Shown: positions 21,478-34,400, counted from the first letter of the stretch. The stretch is DNA of 64,000 bases from Diplolepis rosae (GCA_030998225.1 JAPYXD010000737.1:3162001-3226000); one strand, 5' to 3'. The notes: generated by a model from the sequence alone, not told the origin. Translations and numbers: made by a program.

Positions 21478-21920
21478 TGTTAATTATTATTTTTTGGCCA
21501 CTTTATAAAAATTCTTATACCCCTAAGAATTCGCGCATTACTTGGCCACTCTTTTCAGGTCAGACTGCGTTCAACTCGCGTATTACGCGCCTATTTTTGT
21601 ATTTATATCAGTCCTGACGTCCATTGAATTCGCGCATTACTTGGCCACATAATTTTAAGCCAGAGTCCGAAGAGCTCGCGCATTACTGGGCCACTTTATA
21701 TAAAAATCCTGTCCTAAGAATTCGCGCATTACTTGGCCACCTTACTTTAAGTCAGATTTCGTTTGATCTCGCGTATTACGCGGCTAATTTTTGCATTTAT
21801 ATCAGTCCTGACGTCCATTGAACTCGCGCATTACTTGGCCACCTTACTGTAAATCTAGAGTCCGAAGTGCTCGCGCATTACTTGGAAGCTTTATTCAGGT
21901 CAGAGTCTAAGGACCCTAAG
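21478..21920 (+). repeat. Unit, 440 class (443 bp)
   Basis: A-B-C-D-E-F-G-H-I. F (from 21720) is a chimera: it starts like H (ACTTGGCCACCTTACT) and ends like F. Confidence 0.88.
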
Positions 21921-22692
21921 TGTTAATTATTATTTTTTGGCCACTTTATAAAAATTCTTATACCCCTAAGAATTCGCGCATTACTTGGCCACTCTTTTCA
22001 GATCAGACTTCGTTCAAACTCGCGTATTACGCGGCCAATTTTTGTATTTATATCAGTCCTGACGTCCATTGAACTCGCGCATTACTTGGACACTTTATAT
22101 ATAAAAATTCTGTACTAAGAATTCGCGCATTACTTGGCCACATAATTTTAAGCCAGAGTCCGAAGAGCTCGCGCATTACTTGGCCACTTTATATAAAAAT
22201 TCTGTACTAAGAATTCGCGCATTACTTTGCCACCTTATTTAGGTCAGATTTTCGTTTGATCTCGCGTATCACGCGGCTATTTTTGCATTTATATCAGTCC
22301 TGGCGTCCATTGAACTCGCGAATTACTTGGCCACATAATTTTAAGCCAGAGTCCGAAGAACTCGCGCATTACTTGGCCACTTTATATAAAAATCCTGTCC
22401 TAAGAATTCGCGCATTATTTTGCCTCCTTATTTAGGTCAGACTTCGTTTGATCTCGCGTATTACGCTGCTATTTTTGCATTCATATCAGTCCTGACGTCC
22501 ATTGAACTCGCGTATTACGCGGCCACTCTTTTCAGATCAGACTTTGTTCATTCGCGTATTACGCGGCATTTATATCAGTCCTGACGTCCATTGAACTCGC
22601 GCATTACTTGGCCACCTTACTGAAAATCTGAGTCCGAAGTGCTCGCGCATTACTTGGCCGCTTTATTCAGGTCAGAGTCTAAGGACCCTAAG
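21921..22692 (+). repeat. Rare unit, 772 bp, chimeric
   Basis: A-B-C-J-D-E-F-G-D-E-F-G-B*-C*-H-I. B* has a gamma-type core (GTATTACGCGGCC) on a B tail. C* lacks the TATTTTTG segment. Several single-base insertions elsewhere. Confidence 0.86.
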
Positions 22693-23234
22693 TGTTAATT
22701 ATTATTTTTTGGCCACTTTATACAAATTCTTATACCCCTAAGAATTCGCGCATTACTTTGCCTCCTTATTTAGGTCAGACTTCGTTTGATCTCGCGTATT
22801 ACGCTGCTATTTTTGCATTTATATCAGTCCTGACGTCCATTGAACTCGCGCATTACTTGGCCACCTTACTGAAAATCTGAGTCCGAAGAGCTCGCGCATT
22901 ACTTGGCCACTCTTTTCAGATCAGACTTTGTTCAACTCGCGTATTACGCGGCTATTTTTGCATTCATATCAGTCCTGACGTCCATTGAACTCGCGCATTA
23001 CTTGGACACTTTATATATAAAAATTCTGTACTAAGAATTCGCGCATTACTTTGCCACCTTATTTAGGTCAGACATTGTTTGATCTCGCGTATTACGCGGC
23101 TATTTTTGCATTGATATCAGTCCTGACGTCCATTGAACTCGCGCATTACTTGGCCACCTTACTGTAAATCTGTGTCCGGAGTGCTCGCGCATTACTTGGC
23201 CGCTTTATTCAGGTCAGAGTCTAAGGACCCTAAG
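22693..23234 (+). repeat. Unit, 542 class
   Basis: A-F-G-H-B-C-J-F-G-H-I, ACAAATTC head. Confidence 0.92.
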
Positions 23235-23576
23235 TGTTAATTATTATTTTTTGGCCACTTTATAAAAATTCTTATACCCCTAAGAATTCGCGCATAACTT
23301 GGCCACATAATTTTAAGCCAGAGCCCGAAGAGCTCGCGCATTACTTGGCCACTTTATATAAAAAATCCTGTCCTAAGAATTCGCGCATTATTTTGCCTCC
23401 TTATTTAGATCAGACTTCGTTTGATCTCGCGTATTAGGCGGCTAATTGTGCATTTATATCAGTCCTGACGTCCATTGAACTCGCGCATTACTTGGCTACC
23501 TTACTGAAAATCTGAGTCCGAAGTGCTCGCGCATTACTTGGCCGCTTTATTCAGGTCAGAGTCTAAGGACCCTAAG
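23235..23576 (+). repeat. Unit, 341 class (342 bp)
   Basis: A-D-E-F-G-H-I. D has GCATAACTT and GAGCCCGAAG, shared with 25575 and 28549. Confidence 0.92.
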
Positions 23577-24401
23577 TGTTAATTATTATTTTTTGGCCAC
23601 TTTATAAAAATTCTTATACCCCTAAGAATTCGCGCATTACTTGGCCACTCTTTTCAGGTCAGACTGCGTTCAACTCGCGTATTACGCGCCTATTTTTCTA
23701 TTTATATCAGTCCTGACGTCCATTGAACTCGCGCATTATGTGGACACTTTATATATAAAAATTCTGTACTAAGAATTCGCGCATTACTTGGCCACATAAT
23801 TTTAAGCCAGAGTCCGAAGAGCTCGCGCATTACTTGGCCACTTTATATAAAAATTCTGTACTAAGAATTCGCGCATTACTTTGCCACCTTATTTAGGTCA
23901 GATTTTGTTTGATCTCGCGTATTACGCGGCTATTTTTGCATTTATATCAGTCCTGACGTCCATTGAACTCGCGAATTACTTGGCCACATAATTTTAATCC
24001 AGAGTCCGAAGAGCTCGCGCATTACTTGGCCACTTTATATAAAAATCCTGTACTAAGAATTCGCGCATTACTTTGCCTCCTTATTTAGGTCAGACTTCGT
24101 TTGATCTCGCGTATTACGCTGCTATTTTTGCCTTGATAGCAGTCCTGACGTCCATTGAACTCGCGCATTACTTGGCCACCTTACCGAAAAACTGAGTCCG
24201 AAGTGCTCGCGCATTACTTGGCCACTCTTTTCAGATCAGACTTTGTTCATCTCGCGTATTACGCGGCTATTTTTGCATTCATATCAGTCCTGACGTCCAT
24301 TGAACTCGCGCATTACTTGGTCACCTTACTGAAAATCTGAGTCCGCCGTGCTCGCGCATTACTTGGCCTCTTTATTCAGGTCAGAGTCTAAGGACCCTAA
24401 G
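23577..24401 (+). repeat. Unit, 825 class
   Basis: A-B-C-J-D-E-F-G-D-E-F-G-H-B-C-H-I, J with ATGTGG. Substitutions cluster near 24132-24200 and 24320-24370. Confidence 0.92.
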
Positions 24402-25032
24402 TGTTAATTATTATTTTTTGGCCACTTTATAAAAATTCTTATACCCCTAAGAATTCGCGCATTACTTGGCCACTCTTTTCAGGTCAGACTGCGTTCAACT
24501 CGCGTATTACGCGCCTATTTTTGTATTTATATCAGTCCTGACGTCCATTGAATTCGCGCATTACTTGGCCACATAATTTTAAGCCAGAGTCCGAAGAGCT
24601 CGCGCATTACTGGGCCACTTTATATAAAAATTCTGTACTAAGAATTCGCGCATTACTTTGCCACCTTATTTAGGTCAGATTTCGTTTGATCTCGCGTATC
24701 ACGCGGCTATTTTGCATTTATATCAGTCCTGGCGTCCATTGAACTCGCGAATTACTTGGCCACATAATTTTAAGCCAGAGTCCGAAGAGCTCGCGCATTA
24801 CTGGGCCACTTTATATAAAAATCCTGTCCTAAGAATTCGCGCATTATTTTGCCTCCTTATTTAGGTCAGACTTCGTTTGATCTCGCGTATTACGCGGCTA
24901 ATTGTGCATTTATATCAGTCCTGACGTCCATTGAACTCGCGCATTACTTGGCCACCTTACTGAAAATCTGAGTCCGAAGTGCTCGCGCATTACTTGGCCG
25001 CTTTATTCAGGTCAGAGTCTAAGGACCCTAAG
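24402..25032 (+). repeat. Unit, 631 class
   Basis: A-B-C-D-E-F-G-D-E-F-G-H-I. The C/D junction is GAATTC instead of GAACTC, and E opens with ACTGGGCC. Confidence 0.92.
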
Positions 25033-25574
25033 TGTTATTTATTATTTTTTGGCCACTTTATACAAATTCTTATACCCCTAAGAATTCGCGCATTACTTTG
25101 CCTCCTTATTTAGGTCAGACTTCGTTTGATCTCGCGTATTACGCTGCTATTTTTGCATTTATATCAGTCCTGACGTCCATTGAACTCGCGCATTACTTGG
25201 CCACCTTACTGAAAATCTGAGTCCGAAGAAGTCGCGCATTACTTGGCCACTCTTTTCAGATCAGACTTTGTTCAACTCGCGTATTACCCGGCTATTTTTG
25301 TATTTATATCAGTACCGACGTCCATTGAACTCGCGCATTACTTGGCCACTTTATATATAAAAATTCTGTACTAAGAATTCACGCATTACTTTGCCACCTT
25401 ATTTAGGTCAGACATTGTTTGATCTCGCGTATTACGCGGCTATTTTTGCATTGATATCTGTCCTGACGTCAATTGAACTCGCGCATTACTTGGCCACCTT
25501 ACTGTAAATCTGTGTCCGTAGTGATCGCGCATTACTTGGCCGCTTTATTCAGGTCAGAGTCTAAGGACCCTAAG
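25033..25574 (+). repeat. Unit, 542 class
   Basis: A-F-G-H-B-C-J-F-G-H-I. J has reverted to GGCCAC but keeps the extra TA. Confidence 0.92.
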
Positions 25575-25915
25575 TGTTAATTATTATTTTTTGGCCACTT
25601 TATAAAAATTCTTATACCCCTAAGAATTCGCGCATAACTTGGCCACATAATTTTAAGCCAGAGCCCGAAGAGCTCGCGCATTACTTGGCCACTTTATATA
25701 AAAATCCTGTCCTAAGAATTCGCGCATTATTTTGCCTCCTTATTTAGATCAGACTTCGTTTGATCTCGCGTATTAGGCGGCTAATTGTGCATTTATATCA
25801 GTCCTGACGTCCATTGAACTCGCGCATTACTTGGACACCTTACTGAAAATCTGAGTCCGAAGTGCTCGCGCATTACTTGGCCGCTTTATTCAGGTCAGAG
25901 TCTAAGGACCCTAAG
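25575..25915 (+). repeat. Unit, 341 class
   Basis: A-D-E-F-G-H-I with GCATAACTT and GAGCCCGAAG. Confidence 0.92.
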
Positions 25916-26740
25916 TGTTAATTATTATTTTTTGGCCACTTTATAAAAATTCTTATACCCCTAAGAATTCGCGCATTACTTGGCCACTCTTTTCAGGTCA
26001 GACTGCGTTCAACTCGCGTATTACGCGCCTATTTTTCTATTTATATCAGTCCTGACGTCCATTGAACTCGCGCATTATGTGGACACTTTATATATAAAAA
26101 TTCTGTACTAAGAATTCGCGCATTACTTGGCCACATAATTTTAAGCCAGAGTCCGAAGAGCTCGCGCATTACTTGGCCACTTTATATAAAAATTCTGTAC
26201 TAAGAATTCGCGCATTACTTTGCCACCTTATTTAGGTCAGATTTTGTTTGATCTCGCGTATTACGCGGCTATTTTTGCATTTATATCAGTCCTGACGTCC
26301 ATTGAACTCGCGAATTACTTGGCCACATAATTTTAATCCAGAGTCCGAAGAGCTCGCGCATTACTTGGCCACTTTATATAAAAATCCTGTACTAAGAATT
26401 CGCGCATTACTTTGCCTCCTTATTTAGGTCAGACTTCGTTTGATCTCGCGTATTACGCTGCTATTTTTGCATTCATATCAGTCCTGACGTCCATTGAACT
26501 CGCGCATTACTTGGCCACCTTACTGAAACACTGAGTCCGAAGAGCTCGCGCATTACTTGGCCACTCTTTTCAGATCAGATTTTGTTCATCTCGCGTATTA
26601 CGCGGCTATTTTTGCATTTATATCAGTCCTGACGTCCATTGAACTCGCGCATTACTTGGCCACCTTACTGAAAATCTGAGTCCGAAGTGCTCGCGCATTA
26701 CTTGGCCGCTTTATTCAGGTCAGAGTCTAAGGACCCTAAG
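25916..26740 (+). repeat. Unit, 825 class
   Basis: A-B-C-J-D-E-F-G-D-E-F-G-H-B-C-H-I, J with ATGTGG. Confidence 0.92.
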
Positions 26741-27180
26741 TGTTAATTATTATTTTTTGGCCACTTTATAAAAATTCTTATACCCCTAAGAATTCGCGCA
26801 TTACTTGGCCACTCTTTTCAGGTCAGACTGCGTTCAACTCGCGTATTACGCGCCTATTTTTGTATTTATATCAGTCCTGACGTCCATTGAACTCGCGCAT
26901 TACTTGGCCACATAATTTTAAGCCAGAGTCCGAAGAGCTCGCGCATTACTTGGCCACTTTATATAAAAATCCTGTCCTAAGAATTCGCGCATTATTTTGC
27001 CTCCTTATTTAGGTCAGACTTCGTTTGATCTCGCGTATTACGCGGCTAATTGTGCATTTATATCAGTCCTGACGTCCATTGAACTCGCGCATTACTTGGC
27101 CACCTTACTGAAAATCTGAGTCCGAAGTGCTCGCGCATTACTTGGCCGCTTTATTCAGGTCAGAGTCTAAGGACCCTAAG
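26741..27180 (+). repeat. Unit, 440 class
   Basis: A-B-C-D-E-F-G-H-I, close to 2780-3219. Confidence 0.92.
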
Positions 27181-28006
27181 TGTTAATTATTATTTTTTGG
27201 CCACTTTATAAAAATTCTTATACCCCTAAGAATTCGCGCATTACTTGGCCACTCTTTTCAGGTCAGACTGCGTTCAACTCGCGTATTACGCGCCTATTTT
27301 TCTATTTATATCAGTCCTGACGTCCATTGAACTCGCGCATTATGTGGACACTTTATATATAAAAATTCTGTACTAAGAATTCGCGCATTACTTGGCCACA
27401 TAATTTTAAGCCAGAGTCCGAAGAGCTCGCGCATTACTTGGCCACTTTATATAAAAATTCTGTACTAAGAATTCGCGCATTACTTTGCCACCTTATTTAG
27501 GTCAGATTTTGTTTGATCTCGCGTATTACGCGGCTATTTTTGCATTTATATCAGTCCTGACGTCCATTGAACTCGCGAATTACTTGGCCACATAATTTTA
27601 AGCCAGAGTCCGAAGAGCTCGCGCATTACTTGGCCACTTTATATAAAAATCCTGTACTAAGAATTCGCGCATTACTTTGCCTCCTTATTTAGGTCAGACT
27701 TCGTTTGATCTCGCGTATTACGCGGCTATTTTTGCATTCATATCAGTCCTGACGTCCATTGAACTCGCGCATTACTTGGCCACCTTACTGAAAATCTGAG
27801 TCCGAAGAGCTCGCGCATTACTTGGCCACTCTTTTCAGATCAGACTTTGTTTCATCTCGCGTATTACGCGGCTATTTTTGCATTCATATCAGTCCTGACG
27901 TCCATTGAACTCGCGCATTACTTGGCCACCTTACTGAAAATCTGAGTCCGAAGTGCTCGCGCATTACTTGGCCGCTTTATTCAGGTCAGAGTCTAAGGAC
28001 CCTAAG
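27181..28006 (+). repeat. Unit, 825 class (826 bp)
   Basis: A-B-C-J-D-E-F-G-D-E-F-G-H-B-C-H-I, one extra T in the second B. Confidence 0.92.
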
Positions 28007-28548
28007 TGTTAATTATTATTTTTTGGCCACATTATAAAAATTCTTATAACCCTAAAAATTCGCGCATTACTTTGCCTCCTTATTTAGGTCAGACTTCGTT
28101 TGATCTCGCGTATTACGCGGCTATTTTTGCATTTATATCAGTCCTGACGTCCATTGAACTCGCGCATTACTTGGCCACCTTACTGAAAATCTGAGTCCGA
28201 AGAGCTCGCGCATTACTTGGCCACTCTTTTCAGATCAGACTTTGTTCAACTCGCGTATTACGCGGCTATTTTTGCATTTATATCAGTCCTGACGTCCATT
28301 GAACTCGCGCATTATGTGGACACTTTATATATAAAAATTCTGTACTAAGAATTCGCGCATTACTTTGCCACCTTATTTAGGTCAGACATTGTTTGATCTC
28401 GCGTATTACGCGGCTATTTTTGCATTGATATCAGTCCTGACGTCCATTGAACTCGCGCATTACTTGGCCACCTTACTGTAAATCTGTGTCCGGAGTGCTC
28501 GCGCATTACTTGGCCGCTTTATTCAGGTCAGAGTCTAAGGACCCTAAG
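28007..28548 (+). repeat. Unit, 542 class
   Basis: A-F-G-H-B-C-J-F-G-H-I. J has ATGTGG, otherwise an 825-class mark. Confidence 0.92.
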
Positions 28549-28889
28549 TGTTAATTATTATTTTTTGGCCACTTTATAAAGATTCTTATACCCCTAAGAA
28601 TTCGCGCATAACTTGGCCACATAATTTTAAGCCAGAGCCCGAAGAGCTCGCGCATTACTTGGCCACTTTATATAAAAATCCTGTCCTAAGAATTCGCGCA
28701 TTATTTTGCCTCCTTATTTAGATCAGACTTCGTTTGATCTCGCGTATTAGGCGGCTAATTGTGCATTTATATCAGTCCTGACGTCCATTGAACTCGCGCA
28801 TTACTTGGCCACCTTACTGAAAATCTGAGTCCGAAGTGCTCGCGCATTACTTGGCCGCTTTATTCAGGTCAGAGTCTAAGGACCCTAAG
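28549..28889 (+). repeat. Unit, 341 class
   Basis: A-D-E-F-G-H-I with GCATAACTT and GAGCCCGAAG. Confidence 0.92.
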
Positions 28890-29715
28890 TGTTAATTATT
28901 ATTTTTTGGCCACTTTATAAAAATTCTTATACCCCTAAGAATTCGCGCATTACTTGGCCACTCTTTTCAGGTCAGACTGCGTTCAACTCGCGTATTACGC
29001 GCCTATTTTTCTATTTATATCAGTCCTGACGTCCATTGAACTCGCGCATTACTTGGACACTTTATATATAAAAATTCTGTACTAAGAATTCGCGCATTAC
29101 TTGGCCACATAATTTTAAGCCAGAGTCCGAAGAGCTCGCGCATTACTTGGCCACTTTATATAAAAATTCTGTACTAAGAATTCGCGCATTACTTTGCCAC
29201 CTTATTTAGGTCAGATTTTGTTTGATCTCGCGTATTACGCGGCTATTTTTGCATTTATATCAGTCCTGACGTCCATTGAACTCGCGAATTACTTGGCCAC
29301 ATAATTTTAAGCCAGAGTCCGAAGAGCTCGCGCATTACTTGGCCACTTTATATAAAAATCCTGTACTAAGAATTCGCGCATTACTTTGCCTCCTTATTTA
29401 GGTCAGACTTCGTTTGATCTCGCGTATTACGCTGCTATTTTTTGCATTTATATCAGTCCTGACGTCCATTGAACTCGCGCATTACTTGGCCACCTTACTG
29501 AAAATCTGAGTCCGAAGAGCTCGCGCATTACTTGGCCACTCTTTTCAGATCAGACTTTGTTCAACTCGCGTATTACGCGGCTATTTTTGCATTTATATCA
29601 GTCCTGACGTCCATTGAACTCGCGCATTACTTGGCCACCTTACTGAAAATCTGAGTCCGAAGTGCTCGCGCATTACTTGGCCGCTTTATTCAGGTCAGAG
29701 TCTAAGGACCCTAAG
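28890..29715 (+). repeat. Unit, 825 class (826 bp)
   Basis: A-B-C-J-D-E-F-G-D-E-F-G-H-B-C-H-I, one extra T in the second G. Confidence 0.92.
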
Positions 29716-30155
29716 TGTTAATTATTATTTTTTGGCCACTTTATAAAAATTCTTATACCCCTAAGAATTCGCGCATTACTTGGCCACTCTTTTCAGGTCA
29801 GACTGCGTTCAACTCGCGTATTACGCGCCTATTTTTGTATTTATATCAGTCCTGACGTCCATTGAATTCGCGCATTACTTGGCCACATAATTTTAAGCCA
29901 GAGTCCGAAGAGCTCGCGCATTACTGGGCCACTTTATATAAAAATCCTGTCCTAAGAATTCGCGCATTATTTTGCCTCCTTATTTAGGTCAGACTTCGTT
30001 TGATCTCGCGTATTACGCGGCTAATTGTGCATTTATATCAGTCCTGACGTCCATTGAACTCGCGCATTACTTGGCCACCTTACTGAAAATCTGAGTCCGA
30101 AGTGCTCGCGCATTACTTGGCCGCTTTATTCAGGTCAGAGTCTAAGGACCCTAAG
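29716..30155 (+). repeat. Unit, 440 class
   Basis: A-B-C-D-E-F-G-H-I. GAATTC at the C/D junction and ACTGGGCC in E, as in 24402. Confidence 0.92.
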
Positions 30156-30980
30156 TGTTAATTATTATTTTTTGGCCACTTTATAAAAATTCTTATACCC
30201 CTAAGAATTCGCGCATTACTTGGCCACTCTTTTCAGGTCAGACTGCGTTCAACTCGCGTATTACGCGCCTATTTTTCTATTTATATCAGTCCTGACGTCC
30301 ATTGAACTCGCGCATTATGTGGACACTTTATATATAAAAATTCTGTACTAAGAATTCGCGCATTACTTGGCCACATAATTTTAAGCCAGAGTCCGAAGAG
30401 CTCGCGCATTACTTGGCCACTTTATATAAAAATTCTGTACTAAGAATTCGCGCATTACTTTGCCACCTTATTTAGGTCAGATTTTGTTTGATCTCGCGTA
30501 TTACGCGGCTATTTTTGCATTTATATCAGTCCTGACGTCCATTGAACTCGCGAATTACTTGGCCACATAATTTTAAGCCAGAGTCCGAAGAGCTCGCGCA
30601 TTACTTGGCCACTTTATATAAAAATCCTGTACTAAGAATTCGCGCATTACTTTGCCTCCTTATTTAGGTCAGACTTCGTTTGATCTCGCGTATTACGCTG
30701 CTATTTTTGCATTTATATCAGTCCTGACGTCCATTGAACTCGCGCATTACTTGGCCACCTTACTGAAAATCTGAGTCCGAAGAGCTCGCGCATTACTTGG
30801 CCACTCTTTTCAGATCAGACTTTGTTCATCTCGCGTATTACGCGGCTATTTTTGCATTCATATCAGTCCTGACGTCCATTGAACTCGCGCATTACTTGGC
30901 CACCTTATTGAAAATCTGAGTCCGGAGTGCTCGCGCATTACTTGGCCGCTTTATTCAGGTCAGAGTCTAAGGACCCTAAG
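30156..30980 (+). repeat. Unit, 825 class
   Basis: A-B-C-J-D-E-F-G-D-E-F-G-H-B-C-H-I, J with ATGTGG. Confidence 0.92.
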
Positions 30981-31468
30981 TGTTAATTATTATTTTTTGG
31001 CCACTTTATAAAAATTCTTATACCCCTAAGAATTCGCGCTTTACTTGGCCACTCTTTTCAGGTCAGACTGCGTTCAACTCGCGTATTACGCGCCTATTTT
31101 TGTATTTATATCAGTCCTGAAGTCCAGTGAACTCGCGCATTACTTGGACACTTTATATATAAAAATTCTGTACTAAGAATTCGCGCATTACTTGGCCACA
31201 TAATTTTAAGCCAGAGTCCGAAGAGCTCGCGCATTACTTGGCCACTTTATATAAAAATCCTGTCCTAAGAATTCGCGCATTATTTTGCCTCCTTATTTAG
31301 GTCAGACTTCGTTTGATCTCGCGTATTACGCGGCTAATTGTGCATTTATATCAGTCCTGACGTCCATTGAACTCGCGCATTACTTGGCCACCTTACTGAA
31401 AATCTGAGTCCGAAGTGCTCGCGCATTACTTGGCCGCTTTATTCAGGTCAGAGTCTAAGGACCCTAAG
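30981..31468 (+). repeat. Unit, 488 class
   Basis: A-B-C-J-D-E-F-G-H-I, B opens TTCGCGCTTT. Confidence 0.92.
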
Positions 31469-32101
31469 TGTTAATTATTATTTTTTGGCCACTTTATAAA
31501 AATTCTTATACCCCTAAGAATTTGAGCATTACTTGGCCACTCTTTTCAGGTCAGACTGCGTTCAACTCGCGTATTACGCGCCTATTTTTCTATTTATATC
31601 AGTCCTGAAGTCCAGTGAACTCGCGGATTATTTGTACACTTTATATATAAAAATTCTGTACTTAGAATTCGCGCATTACTTGGCCACCTTACTGTAACCC
31701 AGAGTCCGAAGAGCTCGCGCATTACTTGGCCACTTTATATAAAAATCCTGTCCTAAGAATTCGCGCATTATTTTGCCTCCTTATTTAGGTCAGACTTCGT
31801 TTGATCTCGCGTATTACGCTGCTATTTTTGCATTTATATCAGTCCTGACGTCCATTGAACTCGCGCATTACTTGGCCACCTTACTGAAAATCTGAGTCCG
31901 AAGAGCTCGCGCATTACTTGGCCACTCTTTTCAGATCAGACTTCGTTCAACTCGCGTATTACGCGGCTATTTTTGCATTTATATCAGTCCTGACGTCCAT
32001 TGAACTCGCGCATTACTTGGCCACCTTACTGAAAATCTGAGTCCGAAGTGCTCGCGCATTACTTGGCCGCTTTATTCAGGTCAGAGTCTAAGGACCCTAA
32101 G
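31469..32101 (+). repeat. Unit, 633 class, hybrid delta
   Basis: A-B-C-J-(H/D)-E-F-G-H-B-C-H-I. The fifth sub-monomer starts like H (CACCTTACTGTAA) and ends like D (CCCAGAG). Confidence 0.9.
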
Positions 32102-32541
32102 TGTTAATTATTATTTTTTGGCCACTTTATAAAAATTCTTATACCCCTAAGAATTCGCGCATTACTTGGCCACTCTTTTCAGATCAGACTTTGTTCAACT
32201 CGCGTATTACGCGGCTATTTTTGTATTTATATCAGTCCTGACGTCCATTGAACTCGCGCATTACTTGGCCACATAATTTTAAGCCAGAGTCCAAAGAGCT
32301 CGCGCATTACTTGGCCACTTTATATTAAAATTCTGTACTAAGAATTCGCGCATTACTTTGCCACCTTATTTAGGTCAGATTTCGTTTGATCTCGCGTATT
32401 ACGCGGCTATTTTTGCATTTATATCAGTCCTGACGTCCATTGAACTCGCGCATTACTTGGCCACCTTACTGAAAATCTGAGTCCGAAGTGCTCGCGCATT
32501 ACTTGGCCGCTTTATTCAGGTCAGAGTCTAAGGACCCTAAG
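32102..32541 (+). repeat. Unit, 440 class
   Basis: A-B-C-D-E-F-G-H-I. D has GTCCAAAGAG, shared with the next unit. Confidence 0.92.
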
Positions 32542-32981
32542 TGTTAATTATTATTTTTTGGCCACTTTATAAAAATTCTTATACCCCTAAGAATTCGCGC
32601 ATTACTTGGCCACTCTTTTCAGATCAGACTTCGTTCAAATCGCGTATTACGCGGCAATTTTTGTATTTATATCAGTCCTGACGTCCATTGAACTCGCGCA
32701 TTACTTGGCCACATAATTTTAAGCCAGAGTCCAAAGAGCTCGCGCATTACTTGGCCACTTTATATTAAAATTCTGTACTAAGAATTCGCGCATTACTTTG
32801 CCACCTTATTTAGGTCAGATTTCGTTTGATCTCGCGTATTACGCGGCTATTTTTGCATTTATATCAGTCCTGACGTCCATTGAACTCGCGCATTACTTGG
32901 CCACCTTACTGTAAATTAGAGTCCGAAGTGCTCGGGCATTAGTTGGGCGCTTTATTCAGGTCAGAGTCTAAGGACCCTAAG
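32542..32981 (+). repeat. Unit, 440 class
   Basis: A-B-C-D-E-F-G-H-I. I reads GCATTAGTTGGG, matching CATTAGTTGG at the end of 41098-41537. Confidence 0.92.
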
Positions 32982-33424
32982 TGTTAATTATTATTTTTTG
33001 GCCACTTTATAAAAATTCTTATACCCCTAAGAATTCGCGCATTACTTGGCCGCTATATTCAGATCAGACTTCGTTCAACTCGCGTATTACGCGGCCATTT
33101 TTGGATTTATATCAGTCCTGACGTCCATTGAACTCGCGCATTACTTGGCCACATAATTTTAAGCCAGAGTCCGAAGAGCTCGCGCATTACTTGGCTACTT
33201 TATATAAAAATTCTGTACTCCTAAGAATTCGCGCATTACTTTGCCTCCTTATTTAGGTCAGACTTCGTTTGATCTCGCGTAGTACGCGGCTATTGTTGCA
33301 TTTATATCAGTCCTGACGTCCATTGAACTCGCGAATTACTTGGCTACCTTACTGAAAATCTGAGTCCGAAGTGCTCGCGCATTACTTGGCCGCTTTATTC
33401 AGATCAGAGTCTAAGGACCCTAAG
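32982..33424 (+). repeat. Unit, 440 class (443 bp)
   Basis: A-B-C-D-E-F-G-H-I with the 49-bp E (GTACTCCTAAGAA). Confidence 0.92.
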
Positions 33425-33912
33425 TGTTAATTATTATTTTTTGGCCACTTTATAAAAATTCTTATACCCCTAAGAATTCGCGCTTTACTTGGCCACTCTT
33501 TTCAGGTCAGACTTTGTTCATCTCGCGTATTACGCGGCTATTTTTGCATTCATATCAGTCCTGACGTCCATTGAACTCGCGCATTACTTGGACACTTTAT
33601 ATATAAAAATTCTGTACTAAGAATTCGCGCATTACTTGGCCACATAATTTTAAGCCAGAGTCCGAAGAGCTCGCGCATTACTTGGCCACTTTATATAAAA
33701 ATCCTGTCCTAAGAATTCGCGCATTATTTTGCCTCCTTATTTAGATCAGACTTCGTTTGATCTCGCGTATTAGGCGGCTAATTGTGCATTTATATCAGTC
33801 CTGACGTCCATTGAACTCGCGCATTACTTGGCTACCTTACTGAAAATCTGAGTCCGAAGTGCTCGCGCATTACTTGGCCGCTTTATTCAGGTCAGAGTCT
33901 AAGGACCCTAAG
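33425..33912 (+). repeat. Unit, 488 class
   Basis: A-B-C-J-D-E-F-G-H-I, with B and C of the second-B type (TTTGTTCAT) and a 341-type tail. Confidence 0.92.
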
Positions 33913-34400
33913 TGTTAATTATTATTTTTTGGCCACTTTATAAAAATTCTTATACCCCTAAGAATTCGCGCTTTACTTGGCCACTCTTTTCAGGTCAGAC
34001 TGCGTTCAACTCGCGTATTACGCGCCTATTTTTGTATTTATATCAGTCCTGAAGTCCAATGAACTCGCGCATTACTTGGACACTTTATATATAAAAATTC
34101 TGTACTAAGAATTCGCGCATTACTTGGCCACATAATTGTAAGCAAGAGTCCGAAGAGCTCGCGCATTACTTGGCCACTTTATATAAAAATCCTGTCCTAA
34201 GAATTCGCGCATTATTTTGCCTCCTTATTTAGGTCGGACTTCGTTTGATCTCGCGTATTACGCGGCTAATTGTGCATTTATATCAGTCCTGACGTCCATT
34301 GAAGTCGCGCATTACTGGGACACATTACTTAAACTCTGAGTCCGAAGTGCTCGCGCATTACTTGGCCGCTTTATTCAGGTCAGAGTCTAAGGACTCTAAG
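33913..34400 (+). repeat. Unit, 488 class
   Basis: A-B-C-J-D-E-F-G-H-I with GCAAGAG and GGTCGGAC. H near 34303-34340 is altered. Confidence 0.91.

Larger units (their letters stand above)
20845..23576 (+). repeat. Altered superunit, 2732 bp (633-443-772-542-342)
   Basis: The 631 position is taken by a 772-bp unit with chimeric sub-monomers. Confidence 0.8.
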
